A stretch of DNA of 64,000 nt, taken from contig NZ_CP049867.1 in NCBI RefSeq assembly GCF_011299595.1, positions 1,798,001 through 1,862,000 on the forward strand, read 5' to 3'. The notes below the pieces were generated by a model, which worked only from the letters and a program-made list of their open reading frames with translations, searched no databases and had not been told where the DNA came from. Position 1 is the first letter of the stretch, and the number at the start of each line of letters is the position of its first letter. A program made the position numbers and the translations under genes. This document shows positions 26,288-35,363 of the stretch, one piece after another. The DNA is from Nocardioides sp. HDW12B (GTDB lineage: Bacteria > Actinomycetota > Actinomycetes > Propionibacteriales > Nocardioidaceae).

Positions 26288-28669
26288 TCACGTGTGAGGG
26301 ATGTCGCCGTGGGCGGAGCGCAAACGGAGTGCGTTGGCGATGACCGAGACCGACGACAACGCCATCGCGGCGGCAGCAATCATCGGTGACAGCAACAGCC
26401 CGAAGGCCGGGTAGAGGACACCCGCAGCGATGGGGATACCGGCCACGTTGTAGATGAACGCGAACACCAGGTTCTGGCGGATGTTGGACATGGTGGCGCG
26501 CGAGAGGTGGCGCGCTCTGACGATGCCGGTGAGGTCGCCCTTGAGCAGCGTCACTCCGGCGGACTCCATGGCAACGTCAGTACCTGAACTCATCGCCAAC
26601 CCGACGTCGGCGGCTGCCAGAGCGGGTGCATCGTTGACACCGTCACCGGCCATGGCGACGACGCGCCCTTCGGCGCGCAGCCGGTTGACGACGTCACTCT
26701 TGTGGTCGGGCAGGACCTCCGCTTCGACCCGGTCGATGCCCAGGGTGCGTGCGACGGCTTCGGCGGTGACACGGTTGTCGCCGGTCAACATGACCACCTT
26801 GATGCCGTCGGCGCGCAACGCTTCCAGCGCTGCAGGAGTGGTGACCTTGACGGGGTCGGCGATGGCGAAGATCCCGACGACACGGGTGTCGATGCCCATG
26901 ATGATGGCGGTTGCCCCGTCGGCGCGGAGCCGGTCAGCCTCCTCTGCCCAAGGGGTTGGGTCGAGGCCCTGGGAAGCGAGGAAGCTGGCGCTGCCGAGGA
27001 GGACCCGACGACTCTCGACGACACCGACCACTCCCTTGCCGACCGGGGAGTCGAAGTCACTCACCGTAGGAATGGTGTGCCCCGCGGTGGTCGCGGCGTT
27101 GACGATCGCCAACCCGAGAGGATGCTCCGAAGCTCTCTCCACTCCAGCTGCCAGGCGCAACAGGTCGCCCTCGTCGAAATCGTCGGTGGTGATGATGGCG
27201 GTGACTGACGGCTTGCCTTCGGTCAGGGTTCCGGTCTTGTCGACGACCAGGGTGTCGACCTTCTCCATCAGCTCGAGCGCCTCGGCGTTCTTGATGAGCA
27301 CACCGGCCCCGGCACCGCGTCCGACGCCGACCATGATGGAGACCGGTGTTGCCAGGCCCAATGCACAGGGGCAAGCGATGATCAGGACGGTGACAGCCAC
27401 GATGAGGGCGTGCGCCAACCTGGGGTCGGGCCCGATGGTGGCCCAGATCGCGAATGCGACAATGGCAATGACGATGACGACGGGAACGAACCAGGCGGCG
27501 ACCCGGTCTGCCATCCGTTGGATCGGTGCGCGTGAGCGTTGGGCATCAGCAACCATCTGCACGATGCGGGCAAGCATCGTGTCGCGACCAATCTTGTCGG
27601 CGACCATCACCAAGGATCCGGTCTGGTTCACGGTGCCACCAATGACCGTGTCGCCAGTGGCCTTCGTGACTGGCATCGACTCACCGGTCACCAATGACTC
27701 ATCGAGCGAGGATCGGCCGTCCTCAACAGTCCCGTCCACCGGCACCGTGTCGCCGGGGCGAACCCGGAGCCGGTCACCGATCTGCACCAGGTCGAGAGTC
27801 ACCTCATCCTCGGTCCCGTCAGGGTTGAGGCGGTGCGCCGTCTTGGGGGTCAGATTCAGCAACGCCTTGATGGCACCAGAGGTTTGCTCCCTGGCGCGCA
27901 GTTCAAGGACCTGGCCCAGCAGCACCAGTGTGGTGATGACTGCGGCGGCTTCGAAGTAGACGTCGACGACGCCGTCCATGCGGAACGAGTCGGGGAAGAT
28001 GTCGGGGGCGATGGTGGCGATGACGCTGAACAGCCAGGCAACACCGGTGCCCATCGCGATCAGGGTGAACATGTTCAGCTTCATTGTCCGGACCGAGGTC
28101 CAACCACGCTGGAAGAACGGCCACCCCGCCCACAGCACCACCGGAGTCGCCAGCACCAACTGCACCCACGATGAGGCGGTGGGTGAGATCAGCTCGTGGA
28201 TGGCGGACACCAACTCGCCGCCCATCCCCAGGATCAGCACCGGGACGGTCAGCGCGACCGCGACCCAGAACCGGCGAGTCATGTCAGCCAGCTCCGGGCT
28301 GGGCCCTGAGTCAGCAGTCACCATGACCGGTTCGAGCGCCATCCCACAGATGGGGCACGCGCCCGGCCCCGGCTGACGAATCTCGGGGTGCATGGGGCAG
28401 GTCCACTCCGACACCTCCCCCTCGGGGGGTGCACCAGCTGCCGACGTACCCGCGTGCCCGTGACCCGCATGGTGGTTTCCGCCCACCTGGGCGAACTGAG
28501 CCGGATTCGCGTCGAACGTCGACTTGCAGTGACCGGAGCAGAAGAAGAACCGCTCGCCGTCGTACTCAGAGACGAATCCGCTCGTAGCGTGATCCACGTC
28601 CATGCCGCACACCGGGTCCTTCACGGTCGGGGTAGTGCGCGCAGTGCTGTCGGGTGGGTGGCTGGTCAT
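26288..28669 (-). CDS. Copper-translocating P-type ATPase with N-terminal YHS domain
   Basis: A 793-aa P1B-ATPase that should pump Cu(I) (possibly Ag) out of the cytosol. Order: YHS domain ([11 protein letters not shown] and [12 protein letters not shown]), a His-rich linker ([12 protein letters not shown]), a heavy-metal-binding motif (WTCPMHPEI then [10 protein letters not shown]), membrane helices with the ion-site [10 protein letters not shown], phosphorylation site DKTGTLTEG, hinge TGDN and GDGVNDAP. No classical HMA domain is present; YHS replaces it. ATG 28669 was chosen over an upstream TTG. A CsoR-like operator is 10 bp upstream. Confidence 0.93.
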   Translation of the reverse strand: MTSHPPDSTARTTPTVKDPVCGMDVDHATSGFVSEYDGERFFFCSGHCKSTFDANPAQFAQVGGNHHAGHGHAGTSAAGAPPEGEVSEWTCPMHPEIRQPGPGACPICGMALEPVMVTADSGPSPELADMTRRFWVAVALTVPVLILGMGGELVSAIHELISPTASSWVQLVLATPVVLWAGWPFFQRGWTSVRTMKLNMFTLIAMGTGVAWLFSVIATIAPDIFPDSFRMDGVVDVYFEAAAVITTLVLLGQVLELRAREQTSGAIKALLNLTPKTAHRLNPDGTEDEVTLDLVQIGDRLRVRPGDTVPVDGTVEDGRSSLDESLVTGESMPVTKATGDTVIGGTVNQTGSLVMVADKIGRDTMLARIVQMVADAQRSRAPIQRMADRVAAWFVPVVIVIAIVAFAIWATIGPDPRLAHALIVAVTVLIIACPCALGLATPVSIMVGVGRGAGAGVLIKNAEALELMEKVDTLVVDKTGTLTEGKPSVTAIITTDDFDEGDLLRLAAGVERASEHPLGLAIVNAATTAGHTIPTVSDFDSPVGKGVVGVVESRRVLLGSASFLASQGLDPTPWAEEADRLRADGATAIIMGIDTRVVGIFAIADPVKVTTPAALEALRADGIKVVMLTGDNRVTAEAVARTLGIDRVEAEVLPDHKSDVVNRLRAEGRVVAMAGDGVNDAPALAAADVGLAMSSGTDVAMESAGVTLLKGDLTGIVRARHLSRATMSNIRQNLVFAFIYNVAGIPIAAGVLYPAFGLLLSPMIAAAAMALSSVSVIANALRLRSAHGDIPHT

Positions 28670-28676
28670 ACCCAAA

Positions 28677-28697
28677 GGGTACCCCCTAGGGGTATGT
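28677..28697. promoter_or_regulatory. CsoR-like copper operator
   Basis: GGTACCCCCTAGGGGTATG contains the palindrome TACCCCC-TA-GGGGTA (core 28680-28694), the G/C-tract dyad typical of CsoR/RcnR repressors, just ahead of the copper ATPase start on the minus strand. Copper binding by CsoR would release it and induce export. No csoR gene was found in the island, so control would have to come from elsewhere in the genome. Confidence 0.7.
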
Positions 28698-28701
28698 AGT
28701 C

Positions 28702-28830
28702 AAGGGACAAACCCGCTTCAGCGGCCTCGAGGAGCACGCCGTGGACCGGCTCGGCCTCGAAATCTGCCTGAGCATGCTCCACGCAGCAAGGGACCTCGAC
28801 CTGGACCTGGGCCGGGACCAGTCGTCATGA
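28702..28830 (+). pseudogene. C-terminal remnant of an unknown gene
   Basis: An open frame with no start of its own ends at TGA 28828-28830, overlapping the ATG of the next gene (ATGA). Its peptide reads TRFSGLEEHAVDRLGLEICL and continues SMLHAARDLDLDLGRDQSS, a natural-looking protein end. Upstream it runs into the copper operator. The simplest reading is a gene cut off when the copper block was joined here, leaving the end that was coupled to the following gene. Confidence 0.5.
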
Positions 28831-30137
28831 CCTACGGGGAGAAGTCCCACGAGATGCGGGAGTCGATGGCCTCGCTGCTGCGCTGGCACCGGATCCAACA
28901 ACGCCTCGGCGGACCCGGCAGCCACACCGTCCCAGTCACCACCACGCCCGCGGAGCGCGAACGGATGGGACAGATCATCCAGCGCTACCGACTCGCGGCA
29001 CTGACCTGGTGCAGCCAAGCGGTCACCGCGGTCACCCCCCGGGCCGAGTGGTCACGCACCACCGGCCCCGCCCGGACGCCGGCCGAGGAGCTCCGCACTC
29101 ACCTCGACACCGCCATCACGGCGCTCGGGCACGGTGAACGTCTCAGCGACCTGCTCGCGGTCCATCACGACAACCACCTGCTCGACTCCTGGCAATGGGT
29201 TGCCCGAGCCGCGGCCCTCGGGGAACACGACTTCGCCTCCGGAGTGAACCGGGACTCGCTGACCCCCGAACAGGCCCGCACGGTCCTCAAGGACGCCGCC
29301 GACCTCACCCAGGGTCTGGTGATCCTCGACAGCCGCTACAAGAACGTCCCGGCCTGGCAGCATCTCAACCAGCCCGTGCGCCTGGGCCGCGCCGCCGAAG
29401 CCGTCTCCCTCACGGCCGACCAGAACGGCTACGACACCACCGTCGACACCCGAGGCTGGCGACCTCCCGCCGGCCTGATCAACGGCCCCGCCCTGCCCGG
29501 ACTCGCCGGCGCCGTACAGGCCCAGCACAACACCCTCGTCCACCTCAGCGCACTCCCCAACGCGCTCAACCTCCGCCGCATCCTGCACTCCCAGGCCCGC
29601 GTCACCCAGGAAGCGGCGAAGCACGCGGCGACCGCGACCCCCGACCTGTTCCAAGAGTTCTCACACCGAGCGGTGCTCTACCGCAACATGGTGACCGCCA
29701 GCCGCGACCTCCGCGGTCTCATCGGAGCCGGAGGCCACGCCGTGGTCGAAAGCCAGAACGCCGCCACACGACTTCAACGAGTACACCCGATGCTTGGAGC
29801 TGGTCGGAAACCGCTGGAGGACCTTCACCGGCTCTTCAAACGGACCGACGCACGGATCGCTGCCACGGTCGAGCGCGGCATCCACGAGAAGCTCTACCTG
29901 GCCTCAGCCAGTCACGATCAGCTGGCGGAGGATCCCATCAGGGGGATCCACCCCGCGCGGCGTGAGTGGAAGCCAGTCACCTCACCAGTACAGACGCCTC
30001 TGCTCCGACTGGTCCGCGAGCGGCTCCGACCCATCGCCGTCCCCCAGAGCGAGCCTGATACCTCGGACGCGGGGCGGATGGACTTTGCGTCCGCTCTGGC
30101 GCACCACCCCCAGCCTGGTAGAGGACGGGCACCGTAG
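28827..30137 (+). CDS. Hypothetical protein of mobile-element type
   Basis: A 436-aa, mostly helical, soluble protein beginning MTYGEKSHEMRESMASLLRW. No signal peptide, membrane helix or catalytic motif can be picked out. Features are RMGQIIQRYRLAALTWCSQA near residue 55 and a basic C-terminal third (LFKRTDARIAATVERG). Its base composition and lack of recognisable relatives differ from the metal genes, and its start overlaps the remnant upstream. It probably belongs to the older plasmid or integrative element; function unknown. Confidence 0.65.
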   Translation: MTYGEKSHEMRESMASLLRWHRIQQRLGGPGSHTVPVTTTPAERERMGQIIQRYRLAALTWCSQAVTAVTPRAEWSRTTGPARTPAEELRTHLDTAITALGHGERLSDLLAVHHDNHLLDSWQWVARAAALGEHDFASGVNRDSLTPEQARTVLKDAADLTQGLVILDSRYKNVPAWQHLNQPVRLGRAAEAVSLTADQNGYDTTVDTRGWRPPAGLINGPALPGLAGAVQAQHNTLVHLSALPNALNLRRILHSQARVTQEAAKHAATATPDLFQEFSHRAVLYRNMVTASRDLRGLIGAGGHAVVESQNAATRLQRVHPMLGAGRKPLEDLHRLFKRTDARIAATVERGIHEKLYLASASHDQLAEDPIRGIHPARREWKPVTSPVQTPLLRLVRERLRPIAVPQSEPDTSDAGRMDFASALAHHPQPGRGRAP

Positions 30138-30579
30138 CCCAGAATGGACGCTCAGTTCCGTCTGGTGCGGTTCGAAACGGCTCCGGGAAGGGCGGGCGCC
30201 ATGCGAGATGTGCTCTGGCCCCTCGCCCGGTTGACGTGACGCTCGTCGGGTGCGCGGGCTCGTCGTCGTAGTTGGTGTCGATGTAGTCGGCCAGTGATGG
30301 CTGGGCTCATAACGCAGAGGTCGCAGGTTCAAATCCTGCCCCCGCTACAACACATAAGCGCAGGTCAGAGGCCGTTTCCGGTAGGGGCTCGGAGGCCGTC
30401 TCGTCCTGCTCCCGAGGGTGCTTGTAGGCAAATGTGGGCAGGCGAGCTTCCGTGACGGCAGCGCTGCGCTCGACGTCAGTGGATACGCAGGGATCGCAAT
30501 ATGGCCACTGATGGACTCGCCGGACTGAGCACCGGTCCTTTGCCGGCTGCGCGTCTGCGTTGACCCAGAGGTCACGTCC
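30138..30579. other. Non-coding stretch holding a tRNA scar
   Basis: No gene can be supported here. It contains the 3' half of a tRNA-Met at 30301-30347. On the minus strand, 30236-30300 reads SLADYIDTNYDDEPAHPTS before a stop, which looks like a decayed protein end. The remaining sequence shows no repeat or promoter I can name. Confidence 0.5.
30301..30347 (+). pseudogene. 3' half of tRNA-Met (CAU), an integration scar
   Basis: The sequence gives anticodon loop CTCATAA, variable loop, a T-arm with GCAGG-TTCAAAT-CCTGC (30323-30339) and the 3' acceptor strand CCCCGCTA, followed by CAA, not CCA. The D-arm and 5' acceptor strand (expected as a GGGGTAGCTCAG-like start) are absent upstream. Integrases that use tRNA genes carry such 3' halves, so this is best read as an attachment-site remnant of an earlier element. 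Confidence 0.75.
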
Positions 30580-30761
30580 ATGACCGCCGGGCCACTCAAC
30601 TTCGAGTACCCCCCACCCCCAGCTCCCTGCAGTGGGCCGTCTTCGCCATCACCGTCATCGGCTGCGCACTGATCTTCTGGCGCGGCTGGTCGATTCTACG
30701 GACCCTGGGAGTCTGCGAAATCGCAGGCATCGTCGTCGGGCTCACGGCCGCCGCGATGTGA
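30580..30761 (+). pseudogene. Small membrane protein with a frameshift in a C-tract
   Basis: ATG 30580 encodes MTAGPLNFEYPP and then reaches a run of cytosines (about 30607-30620). In the next frame the sequence continues LQWAVFAITVIGCALIFWRG and WSILRTLGVCEIAGIVVGLT to a TGA at 30761, a convincing two-helix membrane protein of about 60 aa. One base gained or lost in the C-run would explain the split; programmed or sequencing slippage cannot be excluded. Confidence 0.55.
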
Positions 30762-30971
30762 CCGCGGAGAGCGATGAGGGGTGCCTGAGCAAGCGCGCCC
30801 GCTCCACCCACCGACGGGTGCGGTGGTGTAGGGAATGCACTCTTCATCGAGGCCCTGGGCGCTGTGGGCAGGTCCAATTGCGATGCGCCACGGTCCGTTA
30901 AGGCTTCCGCGCAGGTGACGAACGAACTGCCACGACAACTCGCTGACGATCGAGTGTTTGCATGAGGCCGG

Positions 30972-31865
30972 CTAAGCGTGCCGCCACACCTTGAACGCGG
31001 AGACGAGCAGTAGCGCTACCAACAGCGGTACCAACACCAGCTCCGGGACGACCCCGAGGAGCAGCCCGCCGGCAACGGACCCTGTGACGGAGCCGGCGGC
31101 CATGGCGGTGACGAATCGCCGGTTCGACGACAGGACTGCGAATGCCTGGTCGCGGCTGTAGCGGAAGAATGCGACCAGCATGGTGGGGAGCGAGACCAGC
31201 AGGGATAGCGACCCGGCCAGCTTGACGTCTACGGCGAACAGCAACACCAGGGTCGGGATGAGGAGCTCCCCGCCGGCTACGCCCATCAGGGCCGCGACGA
31301 CACCGATTCCGAACCCGGCAGCCACTCCGGCGACCAATTGAACTGGTTGGGCTAGATCGGGGGAGGGCAGGGTGCCGATGTGTTCGGCGGTGAAGACGAT
31401 GGCAATGAACACCAGCAGCACTGCGAGCACGCGGTACAACGTTGCGGTCGCCACCCGGGTGGCCCATGACGCGCCGAGCCATGCCCCGACCAGGCTCCCG
31501 GCCAACAGGTTGAGCACCGCGGGCCACTGGCCGACTACATCTGTCAGTGGCACCGCCGCAAGCCGGGCCGGAATCGCCGCGAGAACGACGACCAGGCTCA
31601 TCGCCTTGTTCACGATGACCGCTGCCAGAGCCGCAAACCCGAATACGCCCAGCAGCAGCGGGAGGCGGAACTCGGCGCCCCCGAGCCCAACCAGCCCCCC
31701 GAGCAGACCGACCGCAGCGCCACCGGCGAATCCCGCCGGTGCGGTGAGCCAGCGCCCGGCTCCCACATCTCGGCCGGCGGGAGAGTTGCCGGTCGCGGTC
31801 ACAAGGGCCACGGTATCCGCGGCCAGCGCGCCTGCGGTTTCAGGAGCGGACAGATCGAGAGGCAA
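30972..31865 (-). CDS. TauE/SafE family exporter
   Basis: A 297-aa membrane protein with about eight helices in two repeats, each with a glycine-rich signature (GLLGGLVGLGGAEFRLPLLL and VVAALMGVAGGELLIPTLVL). Family members export sulfite, sulfoacetate or thiosulfate-like anions. The long version begins at TTG 31865, which lacks a ribosome site; GTG 31811 is a reasonable alternative giving about 279 aa. It lies downstream of the mercury/thiol block, where sulfur-compound export would be sensible, but this is inference. Confidence 0.82.
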   Translation of the reverse strand: MPLDLSAPETAGALAADTVALVTATGNSPAGRDVGAGRWLTAPAGFAGGAAVGLLGGLVGLGGAEFRLPLLLGVFGFAALAAVIVNKAMSLVVVLAAIPARLAAVPLTDVVGQWPAVLNLLAGSLVGAWLGASWATRVATATLYRVLAVLLVFIAIVFTAEHIGTLPSPDLAQPVQLVAGVAAGFGIGVVAALMGVAGGELLIPTLVLLFAVDVKLAGSLSLLVSLPTMLVAFFRYSRDQAFAVLSSNRRFVTAMAAGSVTGSVAGGLLLGVVPELVLVPLLVALLLVSAFKVWRHA

Positions 31866-32040
31866 CGCGTCCGTGGGCTGATTGTGTGAGACAACGGGAC
31901 TCCGGGGTGGTCATCAGAATCAGTCACCCTCGAATGGTTGGTCGCCCGCCTCGCCGCGCTGGTCGAGTAGTGGGGCGGCTCGCATGTTGTCCCAGGGCTT
32001 GACCCACGACCGCATCGGTTGTGCCCGACGTCTGTCGACG

Positions 32041-33261
32041 TCAGGTCTCCTCGGGATCGCCTTTGGTCGAGGCCAGACCTGCAGCGGCTGCGGCGATTAG
32101 GAGTGCTCCGCCGAGGTAGTAGACGGCCTCGATGCCGTAGCGGTCCGCGAGGATGCCTCCGACCGCGAGGGAGAGGAGCCGGCCGGTTTGCCAGAGCACA
32201 TCCATCAATGCGAACACGCGACCGCGCACATGTTCGGGTGTCTCGCCTTGCAGCATGGAGTTGAACGTGACGGCACCCGTGGAGGTGCCGATCCCGTATA
32301 GGGCGAGCGCGCCCGCTGCGAACGGGACGGATGCGACTGAGGCGATGGCGAGGTCGACGACGCCTCGGAGTCCGTAAGGGCCGAACACGAACAAGGGACG
32401 AGCCGGGTTGCGGATGAGCCGGAGCAGCACGAGCGGACCGAGCGCGGCCCCCACCCCGATCGCTCCGATCAGGAGCCCGTACCCACGGCCGGTGACACCG
32501 AGGTGTTCTGTGGCCAGGATTACCAGCAGGGCACTAGTGGCGCCCGCCGAGAGCGCGGCGAGAAACTGCCCGATCGCCAGGGCCCGAAGCAGTCGACGGT
32601 GAAGGAGAACCGCGACCCCTTCACGGGCTTCGGCAAGTAGATGGCGTCGCTGGACCCTCTCCGGACTCCCGGGCACCCGCAGCCCGCGTAACAGCATGGC
32701 GCTGATCGCATACGAGACAGCATTGAGCGCGAAGGCCGGACCGTATCCGAGCGTGACGACCAGGAGCCCCGCGAGTGGAGCCAACGCGATCTGAGAGAGG
32801 ACGGCGGCAGTCCAGATGCCGCTGTTCGCGGCGACCAACGCGTCCTTCTTCACCAGTGCCGGGAGGATGGAGGAGGCGGCGGGGTTGAAAAAGACCGCGC
32901 CGACCGACATGCCGAACGCCACCGCATAGACCCCGACCGGTGCGTTGTGCCACACCGCCAGGACGACCGCGAGGACCATGCGGAACAGGTCCGAGCCGAC
33001 CATCACCCGTACCCGGGGCCACCGGTCCACCAACGGCCCAGCGAACGGCGCGAGCAGGAGCACCGGCAGGATCTCGGCGACCACGACGCCGCTGACCCCG
33101 AGTCCGGAACCGGTCAGGTCATAGATCAGCAGTGCGAGCGCCACGAAGTTGAACGTGTCGCCCCACTGCGACAAGGTCCGAGCCGACCACAACCGCCGGT
33201 ACCCGGGATCCGCGAACACGTCGCCAAGCCCTGGTCGCAGCGTGGTCTGGTTGGCGCTCAA
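32041..33261 (-). CDS. MFS transporter
   Basis: A 406-aa major-facilitator protein of the MFS_3/enterobactin-exporter-like type: YRRLWSARTLSQWGDTFNFVALALLIYDLT at the first helix, the loop signature DRWPRVRVMVGSDLFR, and 12 hydrophobic segments. The substrate is unknown. TTG 33261 was chosen as start because GGAG lies about eight bases upstream; a GTG at 33315 is the longer alternative with no ribosome site. Last but one of the minus-strand genes following the mercury block. Confidence 0.82.
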   Translation of the reverse strand: MSANQTTLRPGLGDVFADPGYRRLWSARTLSQWGDTFNFVALALLIYDLTGSGLGVSGVVVAEILPVLLLAPFAGPLVDRWPRVRVMVGSDLFRMVLAVVLAVWHNAPVGVYAVAFGMSVGAVFFNPAASSILPALVKKDALVAANSGIWTAAVLSQIALAPLAGLLVVTLGYGPAFALNAVSYAISAMLLRGLRVPGSPERVQRRHLLAEAREGVAVLLHRRLLRALAIGQFLAALSAGATSALLVILATEHLGVTGRGYGLLIGAIGVGAALGPLVLLRLIRNPARPLFVFGPYGLRGVVDLAIASVASVPFAAGALALYGIGTSTGAVTFNSMLQGETPEHVRGRVFALMDVLWQTGRLLSLAVGGILADRYGIEAVYYLGGALLIAAAAAGLASTKGDPEET

Positions 33262-33583
33262 GTCAGCGTCTCCGTTTTCTTGATGGGGCGCCCGTCTTAG
33301 GTATAACCATGGCACTGCGTTCGATGCCCACCAACGCGCATCGGCCAGTCCCGCAGCGCGGTGGTTCGTGTGGCGGGCTCAGGCGGAGCCGAGCGACTCC
33401 GGCTCCACCAAGTGACGACGGCGCGGCACGCCGGCGCGAGGATGGCGGGGCCCGCCGGCCGGGCGCGGGGCGATCGGTCCTCGACCATGAGGCGGCGCTG
33501 ACGAAGCCGAGTGGTCAAGCCTCTGACCAGAGCGGACCCGGAGCATCGCGAAGCCGGGTTGATTGCCAGACGGCAAGCAAAGC
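33262..33583. other. Gap between MFS and CcdA genes
   Basis: About 320 bp without a supported gene. On the plus strand a stretch near 33530-33600 reads RADPEHREAGLIARRQAKLI, a protein-like fragment with no start, and may be debris of a lost gene. No terminator or repeat was recognised. Confidence 0.4.
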
Positions 33584-34483
33584 TCATTGAGGCCCGCCGC
33601 CGTCGGACATGGCGCGAGGTCGCGGCGTACGGGGAGTCCGGGTGCGCGACGCAAGAAACGTGGTGGCGGCGGTGCCGGCGAGGATGACGCCGGCTGCGAG
33701 AACAACGGCGAGCTGGTGGTCGCTCATCCACGAGGAGACGTGCGCGGATAGCGCGGAGACGCCCCTGTCGGGGGGTCGTGCGGCGCCGAGCAGCTGCGGG
33801 AGCCAGTAGTAGAGGAGGTAGAGGCCGCTGGATGCGAGCAGCGCACCTGCGATGCGGGAGGCGTAGGGGGCGATGGCGCGCAGGCTGCGTGCCAATGCGC
33901 TTGCGGTCCCGGCGGCGAGTAGGGCGAGGCTGACCAGCAGCAGGGCGGATCCGGCGGCGTAGGCGGTGAACACGGCGATGACGCCGATCCAGGTGGTCGC
34001 CGCTGCCTGGGTGACCACGGCGAGCAGGACCGCCAGGGTGCAGGAGGCCGACGCGACGGCGTATCCGGAGCCGAAGGTCACCAGCCCCCGGGTGCCGGTG
34101 ACCTTGATGGGGTCGGGGTGGCGCCCGGGGAGCAGGAATGTCGGGTGCCAGCCGGCGAGCATCGCGAGGCCGATGAGGGCGAGGACGGCGCCGAGGGCGG
34201 CGGCGACCCACGGGGCGAGGGTGATCACCGCGCGGACACCGATCGTGAGGAGCAGCCCGATGCCGGTGAAGGTCGCGGTGAACCCCACTGCCTGGGCGAG
34301 CCCGGCGCGCAGCCCGGCCGCGAGGCGAGCCACGAGGCCTGCGGTCTCACCGCTGTCGCCGCGTGCGACTGTTCTGGTGGTCCCGGAGGTCGCGGTCAGG
34401 ACGGCTGGGAGCAGTCCGAAGCCGCAGGGGTTGACGGGGGCGAGCAGGCCGGCGCCAAACGCGAGCGCGAGAAGGCCGCTCAC
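33584..34483 (-). CDS. CcdA-type cytochrome c biogenesis/thiol-disulfide transporter
   Basis: A 299-aa membrane protein starting at GTG 34483, overlapping the upstream stop (GTGA). The first helix contains LLAPVNPCGFGLLPA and the fourth region ASASCTLAVLLAVVT: the two conserved Cys, each near a Pro or Ser, that CcdA/DsbD proteins use to pass electrons across the membrane to a thioredoxin-like partner. Helices are about six plus a basic tail. The partner gene immediately upstream is damaged. Likely supplies reductant outside the cell for metal-stressed thiols. Confidence 0.82.
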   Translation of the reverse strand: MSGLLALAFGAGLLAPVNPCGFGLLPAVLTATSGTTRTVARGDSGETAGLVARLAAGLRAGLAQAVGFTATFTGIGLLLTIGVRAVITLAPWVAAALGAVLALIGLAMLAGWHPTFLLPGRHPDPIKVTGTRGLVTFGSGYAVASASCTLAVLLAVVTQAAATTWIGVIAVFTAYAAGSALLLVSLALLAAGTASALARSLRAIAPYASRIAGALLASSGLYLLYYWLPQLLGAARPPDRGVSALSAHVSSWMSDHQLAVVLAAGVILAGTAATTFLASRTRTPRTPRPRAMSDGGGPQ

Positions 34484-34799
34484 TCGACGCCGGCCTTGGT
34501 CAGCGCGGTGCGGATCTGGGTGGGGGTGGGGTCCACGCCGCGGTAGACCTCGGTGCCGGATGCGTCGAGCACGACCGCGGTGGAGAGCTGGTGAATGCGG
34601 TCGGCGCCGTGCTGGAGCCAGCGGCCGAGGACACCGCACCGGGAGCGGGGCTCGGCTGGCTGAGCGCGGTGTAGGTGACCGCCAGCACCAGCAGGGTGAC
34701 GACTGCGGCACCCACGATGGCCAGCCAGCGCCGCCGGAACCCGCCGGCGGGCCCCGGACCGGAGGCCGATGGGGGCGTGGACGTTGAAGTGGTGGTCAT
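34480..34799 (-). pseudogene. Membrane-anchored thioredoxin-like protein, broken
   Basis: ATG 34799 starts MTTTSTSTPPSASGPGPAGG and a transmembrane anchor (LAIVGAAVVTLLVLAVTYTA). The end of the gene, in another frame, reads LSTAVVLDASGTEVYRGVDP then TPTQIRTALTKAGVE, the last strand and helix of a thioredoxin fold. The centre that should carry the CxxC active site is missing and the frames do not join, so an internal deletion of roughly 60 codons with frameshift has occurred. It would have been the partner of CcdA. Confidence 0.75.
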
Positions 34800-34851
34800 G
34801 TTGCTTCTCCTGCATCAAGGTCGAGTGAGGTTTCACAAGTGGTTGGTGCGC

Positions 34852-35190
34852 TCAACAGCACCGGTCGCGCGACGGTGGAGCGGTCGTCGAGCTATCGGCG
34901 GTGCGGGTGCGGGAGCGGCGCCGCATCCCCCAGATGCCGAGGACGGCGGCACCGGTCAGCAGCAGGACACCCCCAGTCACGCCACCGAGTACGGCGCCGC
35001 TGCCGGCGGCCACGCCGCCGACGACGAGCAGGGGCAGAGCGCAGCAGGCGATGGGCAGCAGGGCCAGCAGCCCGAACCACCAGCCGGAGAAGCCCCGTGA
35101 CGCGTTTGGTTCCACCGGAGTGTTGGTGACATGGCTCGGGTGCTCCGTGGGGTGCTGTTGGTCGGTGGGCGACGAGCTGTGCTGTGTCAT
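34852..35190 (-). CDS. Small MerT-like membrane protein
   Basis: A 112-aa protein: a polar His/Pro-rich N-terminus, helix LLALLPIACCALPLLVVGG with a vicinal Cys pair at the membrane, a second glycine-rich helix, and a basic tail ending RDRCC with another Cys pair. Paired cysteines in the first helix are the hallmark of MerT mercuric-ion transporters, and the position beside merB fits, but the length and topology are not those of canonical MerT. ATG 35190 has GGAGGA upstream. Confidence 0.65.
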   Translation of the reverse strand: MTQHSSSPTDQQHPTEHPSHVTNTPVEPNASRGFSGWWFGLLALLPIACCALPLLVVGGVAAGSGAVLGGVTGGVLLLTGAAVLGIWGMRRRSRTRTADSSTTAPPSRDRCC

Positions 35191-35234
35191 GGCAGTTCCT
35201 CCAAGTGGGACGTTCGCTGGGTTGGGTGGCGGCG

Positions 35235-35345
35235 TCATGTCAGCGCCAAGACGGTCCCGCTGGTGGCCGTGACCGCGGGGCCGAACACGAGGCGCGCGAG
35301 GAGCGGGTGTGCTGCGATGACGAGGGCCGCTGTGGCATCGGTCAC
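35235..35345 (-). CDS. Possible 36-aa peptide between merB and the MerT-like gene
   Basis: GTG 35345 follows CGGAG by eight bases and encodes VTDATAALVIAAHPLLARLV then FGPAVTATSGTVLALT. It has one weakly hydrophobic helix and codon use like its neighbours, and it neatly fills the gap after merB. Too short to identify. Confidence 0.35.
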   Translation of the reverse strand: MTDATAALVIAAHPLLARLVFGPAVTATSGTVLALT

Positions 35346-35363
35346 GGGCGTCTCCGGGGGTCT

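Noticed and set aside
30301-30347. A functional tRNA-Met
   Set aside because: Only the anticodon loop onward is present; no D-arm or 5' acceptor strand exists upstream, and CCA is not encoded.
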